37,172 nt of DNA from Companilactobacillus kimchiensis (GCF_001438805.1 NZ_JQCF01000026.1:1-37172); one strand, 5' to 3'; positions 19,702-28,304 are shown, counted from the first letter of the stretch. Numbers and translations are program-made. The notes: generated by a model from the letters alone, not told the origin.

Positions 19702-21085
19702 TTTAAATAGTTCTGATTATGAATATGGTTTCCATGACGATATCAAACCAAAATATTCTACTGGACGTGGTTTAACGGAAGAGACTGTTCGAGAAATTTC
19801 GGCTGAAAAGCATGAGCCACAATGGATGCTCGACTATCGTTTGCAATCATACGAAACTTATAAGAAATTACCAATGCCTGATTTTGGACCAGATCTATCA
19901 GATTTGGATTTGAAAAACATGCTATATTATCAAAAAATGACTGATAAAAAATATCGTGATTGGGAACAAGTACCGGATAAATTGAAAGAAACTTTTGATC
20001 GATTGGGAGTACCTGAAGCTGAAAGAAAATATTTGGCAGGCTCATCAGCGCAATATGAGTCAGAAGTGGTCTACCACAATATGCGTGATGAGTTTGAAAA
20101 ATTAGGGATCCTTTTCACTGATACAGACAGTGCTTTACGCGAATACCCAGAATTATTCAAAAAATGGTTTGGTAAATTGGTTAAGCCAACTGACAATAAG
20201 TTTGCGGCTTTAAACGGAGCAGTTTGGTCAGGTGGATCATTCATCTATGTTCCTAAGGGGGTTCGATCAGATATTCCAATTCAATCATATTTTCGCTTAA
20301 ATTCAGAAAATTCTGGTCAATTTGAGAGAACTTTGATTATTGTTGATGAGGGTGCCAAAGTCGATTATGTTGAAGGATGTACGGCACCCAATTACTCCTC
20401 TGATAGTTTACATGCGGCTGTAGTAGAGGTTAATGTTCAAAAAGATGCTTATTGTCGTTATACAACGATACAAAATTGGTCGGATAATGTTTATAGTTTG
20501 GAAACTAAGCGAGCTGCTGCCGATGAAAATGCCACGATGGAGTGGGTTGATGGCAACCTCGGCTCGAAAGTAACTATGAAATACCCAAGCGTTTATCTTA
20601 ACGGTGAAAATGCTCGCGGTACAATGCTATCAATTGCTGTTGCTAGTAATGGAATCCATCAAGATTCCGGTGCCAGGATGATTCATAATGCTAAGAACAC
20701 TTCGAGCTCGATAGTTTCTAAATCAATTGCCCAAACTGGCGGTTCGGTTGATTATCGGGGGACAGTTAGATTTGGTAAACATTCAGATGGCTCTAAGGCT
20801 CATGTGGAATGCGATACCATTATTATGGATGATCAATCTTCTTCAGATACAATTCCATATAACGAAATCTCCAACGCTAATGTTTCAATGGAACATGAAG
20901 CTAGAGTTTCCAAAATTTCTGAAGAACAATTATATTATTTAATGAGTCGTGGTATTTCTGAGGCTAAGGCTACCGAAATGATAGTTATGGGATTTGTGGA
21001 ACCATTTACGAAAAAGTTACCGATGGAATATGCTGTGGAATTGAATCGCTTGATCAGTTATGAGATGGAAGGTTCAATTGGATAA
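19694..21085 (+). CDS. sufB: Fe-S cluster assembly scaffold SufB
   Basis: The 463-residue scaffold subunit of SufBC2D is the most conserved SUF protein. It shows [19 protein letters not shown] (about 175-193), the cysteine in [17 protein letters not shown] (about 236), another in [11 protein letters not shown], and the late [19 protein letters not shown] segment with the Cys and acidic residues that bind the nascent cluster. The C-terminal YYLMSRGIS motif contacts SufC. AGGAG lies inside the end of sufU, and the two genes overlap by 8 bases. It is the last gene of the operon; a strong terminator abuts its stop codon. Confidence 0.97.
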
Positions 21086-21120
21086 AAATAATCACATCAA
21101 AAATGATGTGATTATTTTTT
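21084..21120 (+). terminator. Terminator of the suf operon
   Basis: A 15-bp perfect stem pairs 21084-21098 with 21105-21119. It ends in a T-run and overlaps the sufB stop codon. Confidence 0.9.
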
Positions 21121-21164
21121 TATATACAAGGTACAATTATTGGTAACCAATGGAGGTATTAACT

Positions 21165-22328
21165 ATGGATAAATACCGATTAACAGAATCCGATTTTGAG
21201 GCATACACAGAGTTGTTTTATTATTCTTTTAATATTGATCCCAATGAGGCTGATAAAAAGACGGTTAGAGCAATGTATGAGCATGCTGATGTCTACGGCT
21301 CTAAGGTTAATGGTCAATTAATGACATCAGTTATGTGTTTACCTTTGATGACTAATTTTTTTGGTAGGAAGTTTAAAATAACTAGTTTTGCCAATGTAAT
21401 GAGTGCGCCAGAATATTCTAACAGTAAGGGAATCAATATTTTAACTAATCAGGCAATGATCGATATGCATCAAAATAATGTGGTTTTGTCGTATTTAGAC
21501 CCATTTTCATATGATTATTATCGTCGCTTTGGTTATGAGCAGGTTTTTGAATTATTGAAAATGACAATTCCATTTAATAAATTTGCTAAACGTCCCCAAG
21601 CAACTACGGGATATATCAAGCGCTATAAGTTTTTTGAGGTAGCGGATGAGATCCATGGTATTTTTGATAAATATAATACGCACGGTGGAATTGTTGAGGA
21701 GCCTTGGTTATGGGATATTTTAAAATTACGTTATCCCAATTATTTGGCCGCATTGACGTTTGATGATAATAAGGTCACTGGATATTTAATCTATTCTATT
21801 GAAAATAAAATTTTTACTATTCACGATATTATTTATCAAACGACTGATAGTTTTCTTAATATGATGCATTTTATTAGAAAACATAGCTCAATTTGTAAAA
21901 CCTTAGTTATAAGATCCGCTGATACTAATCTGAAACCAGACGTGTTCGTGACAGATCCGTTGGCTACTAAAGTGGAGATTGACCCATTTATGATGGTTAG
22001 AATAATTGATTTATCTGAATTTATGACGAATTATCCCACTCAAATGGATAATGTAGGTACCATCAGAATTAATGTTACAGATGATTTAGCTTGGAACAAT
22101 CATCTTTGGGATTTATCAATTTATAACGGTAAAGTGAAATTTGTTGAATCCGCTGCTACTATTGGTGACGTTTCAGTAGATATTCAAACTTTAACGAAAG
22201 CTATGTTTGGTTATCAAAGATTGGAGGAGTCATTTATGATTGGTGAGGTTCTGGGTGATTTGGATAAGATAAGAACTATTGATCAAATTTTCATCAACGA
22301 ACCAGCGCAATTAAATGGTGAATTCTAA
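21165..22328 (+). CDS. Eis-like GNAT N-acetyltransferase with SCP2-type C terminus
   Basis: The ATG at 21165 is chosen (387 residues) because the in-frame ATG at 21150 is itself part of the GGAGG ribosome site. The N-terminal half holds two GNAT-like folds; acetyl-CoA region I-II falls near VMSAPEYSNSKGINILTNQA (about 84-103). The C-terminal third (about 300-385) resembles a sterol carrier protein 2 domain, the three-domain layout of the Eis family. Family members acetylate amines of aminoglycosides, peptides or small molecules and often form hexamers. The C terminus (NEPAQLNGEF) is not the free aromatic carboxylate seen in mycobacterial Eis. The natural substrate is unknown. Confidence 0.85.
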   Translation: MDKYRLTESDFEAYTELFYYSFNIDPNEADKKTVRAMYEHADVYGSKVNGQLMTSVMCLPLMTNFFGRKFKITSFANVMSAPEYSNSKGINILTNQAMIDMHQNNVVLSYLDPFSYDYYRRFGYEQVFELLKMTIPFNKFAKRPQATTGYIKRYKFFEVADEIHGIFDKYNTHGGIVEEPWLWDILKLRYPNYLAALTFDDNKVTGYLIYSIENKIFTIHDIIYQTTDSFLNMMHFIRKHSSICKTLVIRSADTNLKPDVFVTDPLATKVEIDPFMMVRIIDLSEFMTNYPTQMDNVGTIRINVTDDLAWNNHLWDLSIYNGKVKFVESAATIGDVSVDIQTLTKAMFGYQRLEESFMIGEVLGDLDKIRTIDQIFINEPAQLNGEF

Positions 22329-22372
22329 TTTTGATATAATATTGATAAAAATAGTTATATAAGGATATTAAT

Positions 22373-22696
22373 ATGGAAGAAAATAAAAAAAATCAAGTAA
22401 TGGCGGCGCTGGAAACAGTAATTGATCCAGAATTGGCAATTGATATTGTTAATCTAGGTTTAATCTATGAAGTAGAAGTTGAAAATGGTGATCGTGCCAT
22501 AATTACGATGACTTTGACAACGATGGGATGTCCATTAAGCGATATGTTGAATGATGCCATTAAAAAGGCTGCTGAATCAGTTGAGGGTATTAAGGAATGT
22601 GAGATTCAACTGGTTTGGTATCCGATGTGGGATATTAGCAAGATGAGCCGTTATGCTCGAGTATCATTGGGAATACCTGAAGGATTTGGTATCTAA
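22373..22696 (+). CDS. MIP18/DUF59 metal-sulfur cluster assembly factor (SufT/PaaD-like)
   Basis: The 107-residue protein consists almost entirely of the MIP18 (DUF59) fold. The motif VIDPELAIDIVNLGLIYEV (about 16-34) and the conserved cysteine in TTMGCPLSDM (about 53) are seen. SufT-like proteins help mature Fe-S enzymes, probably by holding an iron or cluster on that cysteine. Its place close to the suf operon supports an Fe-S role, but the acetyltransferase gene and a terminator separate them, so it is not co-transcribed with suf. AAGGATATTAAT precedes the ATG. The C-terminal WYPMWDISKMSRYARVSLG is typical of the Lactobacillales branch. Confidence 0.9.
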   Translation: MEENKKNQVMAALETVIDPELAIDIVNLGLIYEVEVENGDRAIITMTLTTMGCPLSDMLNDAIKKAAESVEGIKECEIQLVWYPMWDISKMSRYARVSLGIPEGFGI

Positions 22697-22697
22697 A

Positions 22698-22903
22698 GTG
22701 GAAGAAAAAATCATTGATTTTGATATACCGATTAAAGAATTGACTAATAAGTATACCGAATTTGGTTAAATTTATATCGAAAGATATTTGTCTATATTCG
22801 TTACTATGTATTACGGGATGAAGATGATAATCACTTAGTCTGCCTTGAGGTTACCCAGGATATGACCCATATTAGGAACTTAAGTGGTAGGAAAAATTGC
22901 TAA
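22698..22903 (+). pseudogene. Remnant of a DUF1858/DUF438-PAS domain protein
   Basis: Directly after the MIP18-type gene, a frame from GTG 22698 to TAA 22769 encodes 23 residues resembling the N terminus of DUF1858 proteins (EEKIIDFDIPIKELTNKY). From 22775, a frame running to TAA 22903 reads RYYVLRDEDDNHLVCLEVTQ and then DMTHIRNLSG, which looks like the C-terminal end of the PAS domain in DUF438 proteins (usually RYY.VRDE...G.LEVTQDIT.I..L.G). The middle of a protein that normally exceeds 300 residues is gone and a stop separates the fragments. I read this as an internal deletion and decay. The rest of 22904-22980 shows nothing I can support. Confidence 0.7.
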
Positions 22904-22996
22904 ATGATTAAATAATATTTTTGATATTAGCTTGAAACATATGTTTGACTCAACTAATATTTAGGTATTGAGAAAAGAAACTACGGAGGGTTTATT

Positions 22997-24133
22997 TTGA
23001 AAAAAAGTACATCATTATTACTTAGTGGAATTTTAGTTTCAGGAATGGTACTTGGAACAATTGTTACGCCCGCAACAGTGCATGCCGCAGATAATGCTAC
23101 TGCCGTTACAGAAGCTTCAAGTGACGTTATTAATAACGTTACATATTCAGACAAATCAGGTAAAACTATTGAAAGCAAGAGTCTTTCTGGTAAAACTGGT
23201 TCACAAATTACATATGTTCCAGATGGTTATACAATGGCTGATGGTGAAAGACCAGTAATGGGTGAAGATTTTGTTAATGTTGGTATCAAAGTTACTAATA
23301 TGATTTCTGCCAAAGTAAATTTTGTTGATCAAAATAATAAGCTTGTTGAATCAGAAACTATCAATGGTGGTGATGGTAATATTTATACACTATCAACTTT
23401 GCCAGCTGGATGTTCATGGATTAATAGTTCAGACGACACAATTACTTTGGAAAGCGGTAAAGAATACAATATTCCTGTCAGCAGAAAAGTTTCAAATACC
23501 ATCATTTTCAAGACTGCTGATTCTACTGAAGTTGGTAGAACACAAATTTTTGGTGACAAAGTTGGAGATTCTGTTTCATTAACTTCTGCACAGATTCCTT
23601 CAGGTTATGCTTATGATGGTAGTGCTTTGACACTCCAAAGTGATGATAATACACAATTTGTTACCGTTAAAAAGTCAGCAACTGGAACAACACCATTTAA
23701 GAGTGTTGCTACAGTTAAGAAGGGTGTAAGTGCTAGCCTTTATGACATTAATGGTAAACAATTTACTACTCGTAAGTTAGGCGAAAACAGTGCTTGGAAG
23801 ACTGCTAATGAAATGACCTTGGATAGTGTTACATACTATCAAGTATCTACAGACGAATGGGTAAGAGCTGATGATGTTACAACAACTGACCCAGATACAG
23901 CAACAGATACAGATACAAATACAAATACAGATGTACAAAAAGCTGATAGAAGTATCGTAACAGCCAAAGATGGCGCAATCATTTATCTATATACCAAAGA
24001 TGGAAAGAAAATTGCTGATCGTGGATTAAAGGGTAACACACCATGGGCAACGGATTTAATGATTACTGTTAATGGTGTTAAAATGTACCGTGTTTCTACA
24101 AGTGAATGGTTAAGAGTTAGCGATATTAAATAG
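22997..24133 (+). CDS. Secreted surface protein with two C-terminal SLAP-like repeats
   Basis: Translation starts at TTG (22997), fixed by GGAGGG 7 bases upstream and by the Sec signal peptide that follows immediately (MKKSTSLLLSGILVSGMVLG, cleavage near VHA-AD at residue 30). The 378-residue product has a beta-rich middle with two or three MucBP-like segments (about 40-230). Two related C-terminal units of about 60 residues (235-294 and 318-378), ending in VSTDEWVRADDV and VSTSEWLRVSDI, are joined by a Thr/Asp linker. The paired end repeats resemble S-layer/SLAP wall-binding domains, so non-covalent wall attachment is likely. No LPxTG is present. The binding target is unknown. Confidence 0.75.
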   Translation: MKKSTSLLLSGILVSGMVLGTIVTPATVHAADNATAVTEASSDVINNVTYSDKSGKTIESKSLSGKTGSQITYVPDGYTMADGERPVMGEDFVNVGIKVTNMISAKVNFVDQNNKLVESETINGGDGNIYTLSTLPAGCSWINSSDDTITLESGKEYNIPVSRKVSNTIIFKTADSTEVGRTQIFGDKVGDSVSLTSAQIPSGYAYDGSALTLQSDDNTQFVTVKKSATGTTPFKSVATVKKGVSASLYDINGKQFTTRKLGENSAWKTANEMTLDSVTYYQVSTDEWVRADDVTTTDPDTATDTDTNTNTDVQKADRSIVTAKDGAIIYLYTKDGKKIADRGLKGNTPWATDLMITVNGVKMYRVSTSEWLRVSDIK

Positions 24134-24162
24134 TTAAGAATTTTTTGAAATAATTGCACAAC

Positions 24163-24199
24163 ACAAAAAGGTCAATCCATAATGAATTGGCCTTTTTGT
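24163..24199. terminator. Bidirectional terminator between the surface protein gene and trpZ
   Basis: ACAAAAAGG.CAAT (24163-24176) pairs with ATTG.CCTTTTTGT (24186-24199). T-runs on both strands serve both convergent genes. Confidence 0.8.
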
Positions 24200-24204
24200 A
24201 TATC

Positions 24205-24954
24205 CTAAAAATATTTTAGTAAATCACTTTCAGTTAATTTACTCTTTTCTTCCTCATTCAGGTCGAGAATAATTTCACCTTTTTTCAAAACAATCAAACG
24301 ATTTCCATATTTCATAGCATCTGACAAATCGTGGGTAATCATCATACAAGTGAGTTCTTTTTCCAAAATGATTTTGTTAGTAATTTCCATCAGGTCCTTG
24401 CTTGTTTGAGGATCTAAGGCAGCTGTATGTTCATCTAACAACAACAACTCAGGCTTCTGGATAATTGCCATCAAGAAACTCAAAGTCTGTCTTTGACCAC
24501 CAGATAGCTTTTCAGTAAAGGTGTTCAAACGATTATCTAAGGTAGGTAAAGTTGAAATCAATTCTTTGAATTCAGGCATGTTATCTTTTAAGTTACGTAA
24601 TCTTAAACGTCTAGGTAAACCACGACGTTTGGCTAAAAGTAAGTTTTCAGCGACAGTCATTCGGGGAGCAGTACCAGATTTTGGATCTTGATAAACTCGA
24701 CTGATATGACGACTACGTTTAGCCAAATTTTCAGAAGTAATATCATCACCGTTTAATAGGATTTGTCCGGAAGTTAGTTGATTAGTACCAGTAATAGCAT
24801 CCAATAAGGTTGATTTACCAGCACCGTTAGTTCCTAAAACAACTAAGAAATCTTTGGGATTAATTGTTAAATTGATGTTGTTGAGGATATTTAAATTTTC
24901 ATCGTCGTTATAAATTGTCTTCACGGCGTCTTTAATTTCTAGTAATGGTTTCAT
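24205..24954 (-). CDS. ABC transporter ATP-binding protein, tryptophan-type (TrpZ)
   Basis: The 249-residue ATPase has Walker A GTNGAGKST (41-49), signature LSGGQRQ (150-156), Walker B LLLLDE (170-175) with catalytic E175, and H-loop MITHDLS (about 204-210). It should energise uptake by the membrane protein encoded just upstream, with which it overlaps by 4 bases (ATGA). It is the last gene of a three-gene unit of the DUF534/TrpXYZ class, which imports tryptophan in streptococci and lactobacilli. The tryptophan assignment rests on family context and on the Trp-codon leader upstream of the operon, not on this protein. Confidence 0.85.
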   Translation of the reverse strand: MKPLLEIKDAVKTIYNDDENLNILNNINLTINPKDFLVVLGTNGAGKSTLLDAITGTNQLTSGQILLNGDDITSENLAKRSRHISRVYQDPKSGTAPRMTVAENLLLAKRRGLPRRLRLRNLKDNMPEFKELISTLPTLDNRLNTFTEKLSGGQRQTLSFLMAIIQKPELLLLDEHTAALDPQTSKDLMEITNKIILEKELTCMMITHDLSDAMKYGNRLIVLKKGEIILDLNEEEKSKLTESDLLKYF

Positions 24955-25841
24955 TTTGTTTTAACCCCGTTTCTCAAAGTTCTTAGGAATTGTTCACGAA
25001 TTGTTGGTAAGGCAAGGCAGAGTGCCAAGATGATAGCGGAAATAAGTTTCAAATCGTTGGTATTGAATCCTAATTGCAACACGATCATTAAGATAATGCG
25101 GTAGACGATACTACCAACAACGATAGTAATTAAACGGACACTTAGTGGAACATCTGGGTAAATTACTTCACCGATGATAATAGCTGAAAGTCCGATAACG
25201 ATGACACCGATACCCATGTTGACATCAGCAAAACCATTTTGTTGGGCAATTAAACCACCTGTTAAAGCTACGATACCGTTAGAAACCATCAAACCGATAA
25301 ATTTCATAACAGTAGTGTTGATACCGATTGAGGCAGCCATAGTTTCATTATCACCAGTGGCGATAAGAGCCTGACCTTTTTCAGTGTTTAAGAAGATGAT
25401 CAACAAGAAGATGATCAAAGCAATAATGGCGATACCTAAAATAATTCCATTAAAGTTAGTTGGTAATTTGTTCAAACCAAATTGGTTAAAAATATTAGTT
25501 GATTTGGTAAGTGACATGTTAGCTTTACCCAAAATTCTCAAGTTGATTGAGTAAAGAGCAGTCATAGTTAAAATTCCGGCTAATAAAATAGGAACATTTA
25601 GTTTGGCATATAGGAAGGCTGTAGCGAATCCAGCTAAACAACCGAAGATAAAGGCAATCAAGAGTGAATAAAGTGTTGAATGACCACTCTGAATCAAACT
25701 GATAGCTGTGACAGCACCCAATGGGAAACTACCTTCAACGGTCATATCAGGGAAATCAAGAATACGAAAGGTAATAAAGAGACCAATGGCCATAATGGAC
25801 CAGATGAAACCTTGACTTATAGTAGATACAATTAAACTCAT
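24951..25841 (-). CDS. ABC transporter permease, tryptophan-type (TrpY)
   Basis: The 296-residue membrane protein has about eight or nine hydrophobic helices and the LivH/RbsC-like permease motif (EGSFPLGAVTA near 36-46, GETMAASIGIN near 184). Its partners are a periplasmic-type binding protein without lipobox and an ATPase, as expected for the TrpXYZ family. The start overlaps the trpX stop by 4 bases, with AAAGGAC inside the end of trpX. It forms the transmembrane channel for the amino acid, probably as a homodimer. Confidence 0.87.
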   Translation of the reverse strand: MSLIVSTISQGFIWSIMAIGLFITFRILDFPDMTVEGSFPLGAVTAISLIQSGHSTLYSLLIAFIFGCLAGFATAFLYAKLNVPILLAGILTMTALYSINLRILGKANMSLTKSTNIFNQFGLNKLPTNFNGIILGIAIIALIIFLLIIFLNTEKGQALIATGDNETMAASIGINTTVMKFIGLMVSNGIVALTGGLIAQQNGFADVNMGIGVIVIGLSAIIIGEVIYPDVPLSVRLITIVVGSIVYRIILMIVLQLGFNTNDLKLISAIILALCLALPTIREQFLRTLRNGVKTK

Positions 25842-26845
25842 TTGATTATTTGTCCTTTCTTTTGGGCTTCCTTAACAAGTGAATCTGGGAATTGAATGTT
25901 AAGTTTTTTAGCCATTTTTTCGTTTAACATTAGATGTCCTTTTTCCATGAAGGTAACTGGTGTTGTGGCAGTTTTTTCTTTGCCTTGTAAAATTCTTACA
26001 ACGTGTTCACCAGTTTTTTCACCTAATTCATATTGACTGAGTCCGACTGTGGCAAGGCCACCATCTTTAACCATGGTAGTTGCGGCTGGGAAGACAGCGA
26101 TGTTTTGTTTTTGTGCAATAGATGAAAGTAATTTCATACCTGAAGCAACTGTGTTATCGGTTGGAACGTAGATTGTTTGAACATTTTGAGCCAAGGCTGT
26201 TCCGACTTGTTGGATATCATTAACTGAGTTGATACTGGAAACTTTGACATTGATACCATCTTTTTTAGCGATGGCTTTCATTTTTTTCATTTGGCTAGTA
26301 GCCGAAGCATCACTGGAAGTGTAAATAATACCGATAGTTTTGAGATTAGGAATAACTTGTTTCATTAAGTCCAATTGAGCTTTTAGTGGAGCCTGATCAG
26401 AAACACCAGTGATATTGCCACCTGGCTTCTTGTTATTGGTAATAATTCCGGCACCCTCGGGATCAGTAACAGCCCCCATGACGATAGGAATTTTATTTGT
26501 CGCATTTTTCAATGATTGCACTGATGGAGTAGCAATTCCGACAGCAACATTAACGTTATCTTGGACAAATTGTTTACTGATAGTTCTTAGATTACTTTGA
26601 TCCCCTTGAGCGTTTTGGAATTCAATTTTGACATTCTTGCCATCAATGTAACCATTCTTTTTCAAAGTATCATCGATACCTTTATTGATTTGATCTAAGG
26701 CTGGATGTGACATTAATTGTAAAACCCCAACTTTAGGAATGGCGTTTTGTTTTTGGTTATCAGCACGCCCCGTGTAAAAATAGGCAAATATTAAGAACAT
26801 TGCCAGTGCTGCAAGTGTTGCGTAAAGTCTTCTCGTATGTTTCAT
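25838..26845 (-). CDS. ABC transporter substrate-binding protein, tryptophan-type (TrpX)
   Basis: The 335-residue protein belongs to the DUF534/ABC_sub_bind (PF04392) family. Conserved stretches VGVLQLMSHPALDQI (about 39-53), GIATPSVQSLKN and PIVMGAVTDPEGAG are visible. The N terminus has one hydrophobic segment (about 7-24) but no cysteine, so there is no lipobox. The protein is probably held by an uncleaved helix or released, unlike the usual lipoprotein. GGGGG lies before the ATG, directly after the second leader hairpin. It is the first cistron of trpXYZ and binds the substrate outside the membrane. Confidence 0.87.
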   Translation of the reverse strand: MKHTRRLYATLAALAMFLIFAYFYTGRADNQKQNAIPKVGVLQLMSHPALDQINKGIDDTLKKNGYIDGKNVKIEFQNAQGDQSNLRTISKQFVQDNVNVAVGIATPSVQSLKNATNKIPIVMGAVTDPEGAGIITNNKKPGGNITGVSDQAPLKAQLDLMKQVIPNLKTIGIIYTSSDASATSQMKKMKAIAKKDGINVKVSSINSVNDIQQVGTALAQNVQTIYVPTDNTVASGMKLLSSIAQKQNIAVFPAATTMVKDGGLATVGLSQYELGEKTGEHVVRILQGKEKTATTPVTFMEKGHLMLNEKMAKKLNIQFPDSLVKEAQKKGQIIK

Positions 26846-26867
26846 CGTTTTTTTCCCCCAAATTAAA

Positions 26868-26901
26868 AAGACAATCCCAGAATTTTTGTGGGATTGTCTT
26901 T
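26868..26901 (-). terminator. Leader terminator T2 of the trpXYZ attenuator
   Basis: A 12-13 bp perfect stem pairs 26867-26879 with 26889-26901. On the minus strand it ends in CTTTTTAATTT just before the trpX ribosome site. Its 5' arm includes ACAATCC (26891-26897), which is complementary to an upstream leader segment at 26990-26996. Confidence 0.75.
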
Positions 26902-26904
26902 AGA

Positions 26905-26952
26905 AAATAAAATACCCACATGGCTTTTTTGTTTAAAAAAATTCCATGTGGG
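26905..26952 (-). terminator. Leader hairpin T1 of trpXYZ
   Basis: CCCACATGG (26915-26923) pairs with CCATGTGGG (26944-26952), and the loop adds a T6/A6 pairing. On the minus strand it is followed by ATTTTATTTT, a moderate U-tract. It lies between the Trp-sensing hairpins and T2, and its role is unclear. Confidence 0.55.
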
Positions 26953-26985
26953 CTCTAAAATTATCATAGTTTAATAGGCCGACAC

Positions 26986-27028
26986 GGATACAATCCAGTT
27001 CAGATTGCACCCATATCGGATGAATCTG
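26986..27028 (-). promoter_or_regulatory. Alternative hairpins of a tryptophan attenuator
   Basis: In the minus-strand RNA, segment A (27018-27028) pairs with segment B (27001-27012) as an 11-bp hairpin. Segment B (27003-27012) can instead pair with segment C (26986-26995) over 10 bp including two G-U pairs. C (26990-26996) can pair over 7 bp with the 5' arm of T2. The leader stop codon is 2 bases before segment A. This is the arrangement expected of ribosome-controlled attenuation. The T-box motif AGGGTGGNACCGCG is absent. Confidence 0.6.
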
Positions 27029-27030
27029 AG

Positions 27031-27084
27031 TTATCGGCTTTGCCAACGAATATTCACGATGTTTAGAGAGTTAAGTAATTTCAT
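27031..27084 (-). CDS. 17-residue leader peptide with one Trp codon
   Basis: This is a short frame upstream of trpX that reads MKLLNSLNIVNIRWQSR. AGGAGA (27092-27097) sits 7 bases before the ATG, one of the best ribosome sites in the window, and a perfect promoter lies just upstream. The single Trp codon (27043-27045) is the fourth from the end. The stop codon is 2 bases from the first attenuator hairpin, so a ribosome paused at Trp and one at the stop would leave different RNA segments free. It probably acts as a tryptophan sensor in cis, not as a stable protein. The IRW-QSR end could itself matter for pausing. Confidence 0.7.
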   Translation of the reverse strand: MKLLNSLNIVNIRWQSR

Positions 27085-27114
27085 AATGTTTTCTCCTAAC
27101 AAATTGATGTCTCA

Positions 27115-27143
27115 AATATATTTCAAAAGTATCGGCTTGTCAA
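27115..27143 (-). promoter_or_regulatory. Promoter of the leader-trpXYZ operon
   Basis: On the minus strand TTGACA (27138-27143), exactly 17 bases, then TATATT (27115-27120). The start of transcription should be near 27108, giving a leader of about 24 bases before the peptide start. Confidence 0.8.
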
Positions 27144-27190
27144 CTACAAATTAATAATACGAAAACTATTAATTATTTTCTGAAAAAACA

Positions 27191-27196
27191 TATAAT
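27191..27196 (+). promoter_or_regulatory. -10 box of the yibE/F-like operon
   Basis: TATAAT lies 31 bases before the ATG at 27228. No clear -35 is visible at 16-18 bases upstream. Confidence 0.4.
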
Positions 27197-27227
27197 GTAG
27201 ACATAGGCAGAAATGTGAGGAGAACTC

Positions 27228-28304
27228 ATGAAAAAAAATATACGGTTACTTCTAATTGTTGGTCTGATTGTGGCATTTGTCACCGGACTAACGTATTTTG
27301 ACAGCTTCATGTATCATGATCCGGTTGTGAAAATACAGAAAGTAACAAACCTTGATAAGAGCACTTCCACTGATGAGTATAAGAATACTGATACCCAAGT
27401 TACGCAACGGGTCAGCGGTAAATTATTGAATAGCAATGAAAAGGGCAAGACGATTTCATTTAAGAATTCTTATTACAAGTCACAATTGATCGATACTAAA
27501 TATACAGTTGGACAACAAGTGATTTTAACCAAGAGTGGTAAATCTTACACGCCTAAGAATGTGAAGCGTGATACGAGTATTGTCTTCACTTTAGGATTAG
27601 TTGTTTTCTTGCTGTATTGTATGAAATTTGATCGACGTAAGTTATTCATTAGTATTTTGATTAATATCGTCATTTACTATGGATATTTACAGACTATCAT
27701 CAAAACCCATAACAGTGTGTTATTACCATTAACCGTTATAACGGCGCTATTGATCTCAGCGGTTGCTTTGTTAGTGATTTTAGGACCAACTTATCCAGCG
27801 TTAATGGCATACTCTAGTACGGTGATATCAACGACCGTTGCTGTTTTATTGAGTTCCTTTGTACTAGGAATGTCGCATTATAGTAGTATTCATTTGGAGT
27901 TAAATGATTTTGAATTACAACCATATTTAGGTGTCTTTTTATCACAGGTTATTTTTAGTGTTTTGGGCGTTATTTTGGATGAAACCATGGATATCTCATC
28001 ATCATTAATTGAAATGAAACGAGAAGTTTCGGATGTGGCTGAAAAGACACTCTTTAAATCAGGGATTAATATCGGTCGTGAATTGATCGGACCACTGATC
28101 AACATTTTACTTTTCATTGTTATTGCTGAAAATTTAAATGTTGTGTTGCTCTATATAACTAATGGAAATTCAATCGGTTATACGATGAATATGACCTTGA
28201 GTTTAGGAATTACTCAATTATTGATTAGTGCCATCGGGATTGTTTTGACCGTTCCAGTGACAAGCTTTATTGCTAGTAAAGTAATTACAAGGAGGATGAA
28301 ATAA
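27228..28304 (+). CDS. YibE/F family membrane protein (first of pair)
   Basis: The 358-residue protein has an N-terminal helix (about 5-25), an extracytoplasmic domain of about 90 residues (about 26-115) and seven or so further helices. GVILDETMDISSSLIEMKRE (about 243-262) corresponds to the conserved YibE/F motif. TGAGGAG precedes the ATG. The last codon overlaps the next gene (TAATG), so the two are coupled and likely act as one membrane complex. YibE/F proteins are widespread in Lactobacillales; their transport or other function is not established. Confidence 0.85.
   Translation: MKKNIRLLLIVGLIVAFVTGLTYFDSFMYHDPVVKIQKVTNLDKSTSTDEYKNTDTQVTQRVSGKLLNSNEKGKTISFKNSYYKSQLIDTKYTVGQQVILTKSGKSYTPKNVKRDTSIVFTLGLVVFLLYCMKFDRRKLFISILINIVIYYGYLQTIIKTHNSVLLPLTVITALLISAVALLVILGPTYPALMAYSSTVISTTVAVLLSSFVLGMSHYSSIHLELNDFELQPYLGVFLSQVIFSVLGVILDETMDISSSLIEMKREVSDVAEKTLFKSGINIGRELIGPLINILLFIVIAENLNVVLLYITNGNSIGYTMNMTLSLGITQLLISAIGIVLTVPVTSFIASKVITRRMK

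Noticed and set aside
26846-27110. T-box riboswitch upstream of trpXYZ
   Set aside because: The region is short (about 260 bases) and has no AGGGTGGNACCGCG sequence. The Trp-codon leader peptide explains it better.
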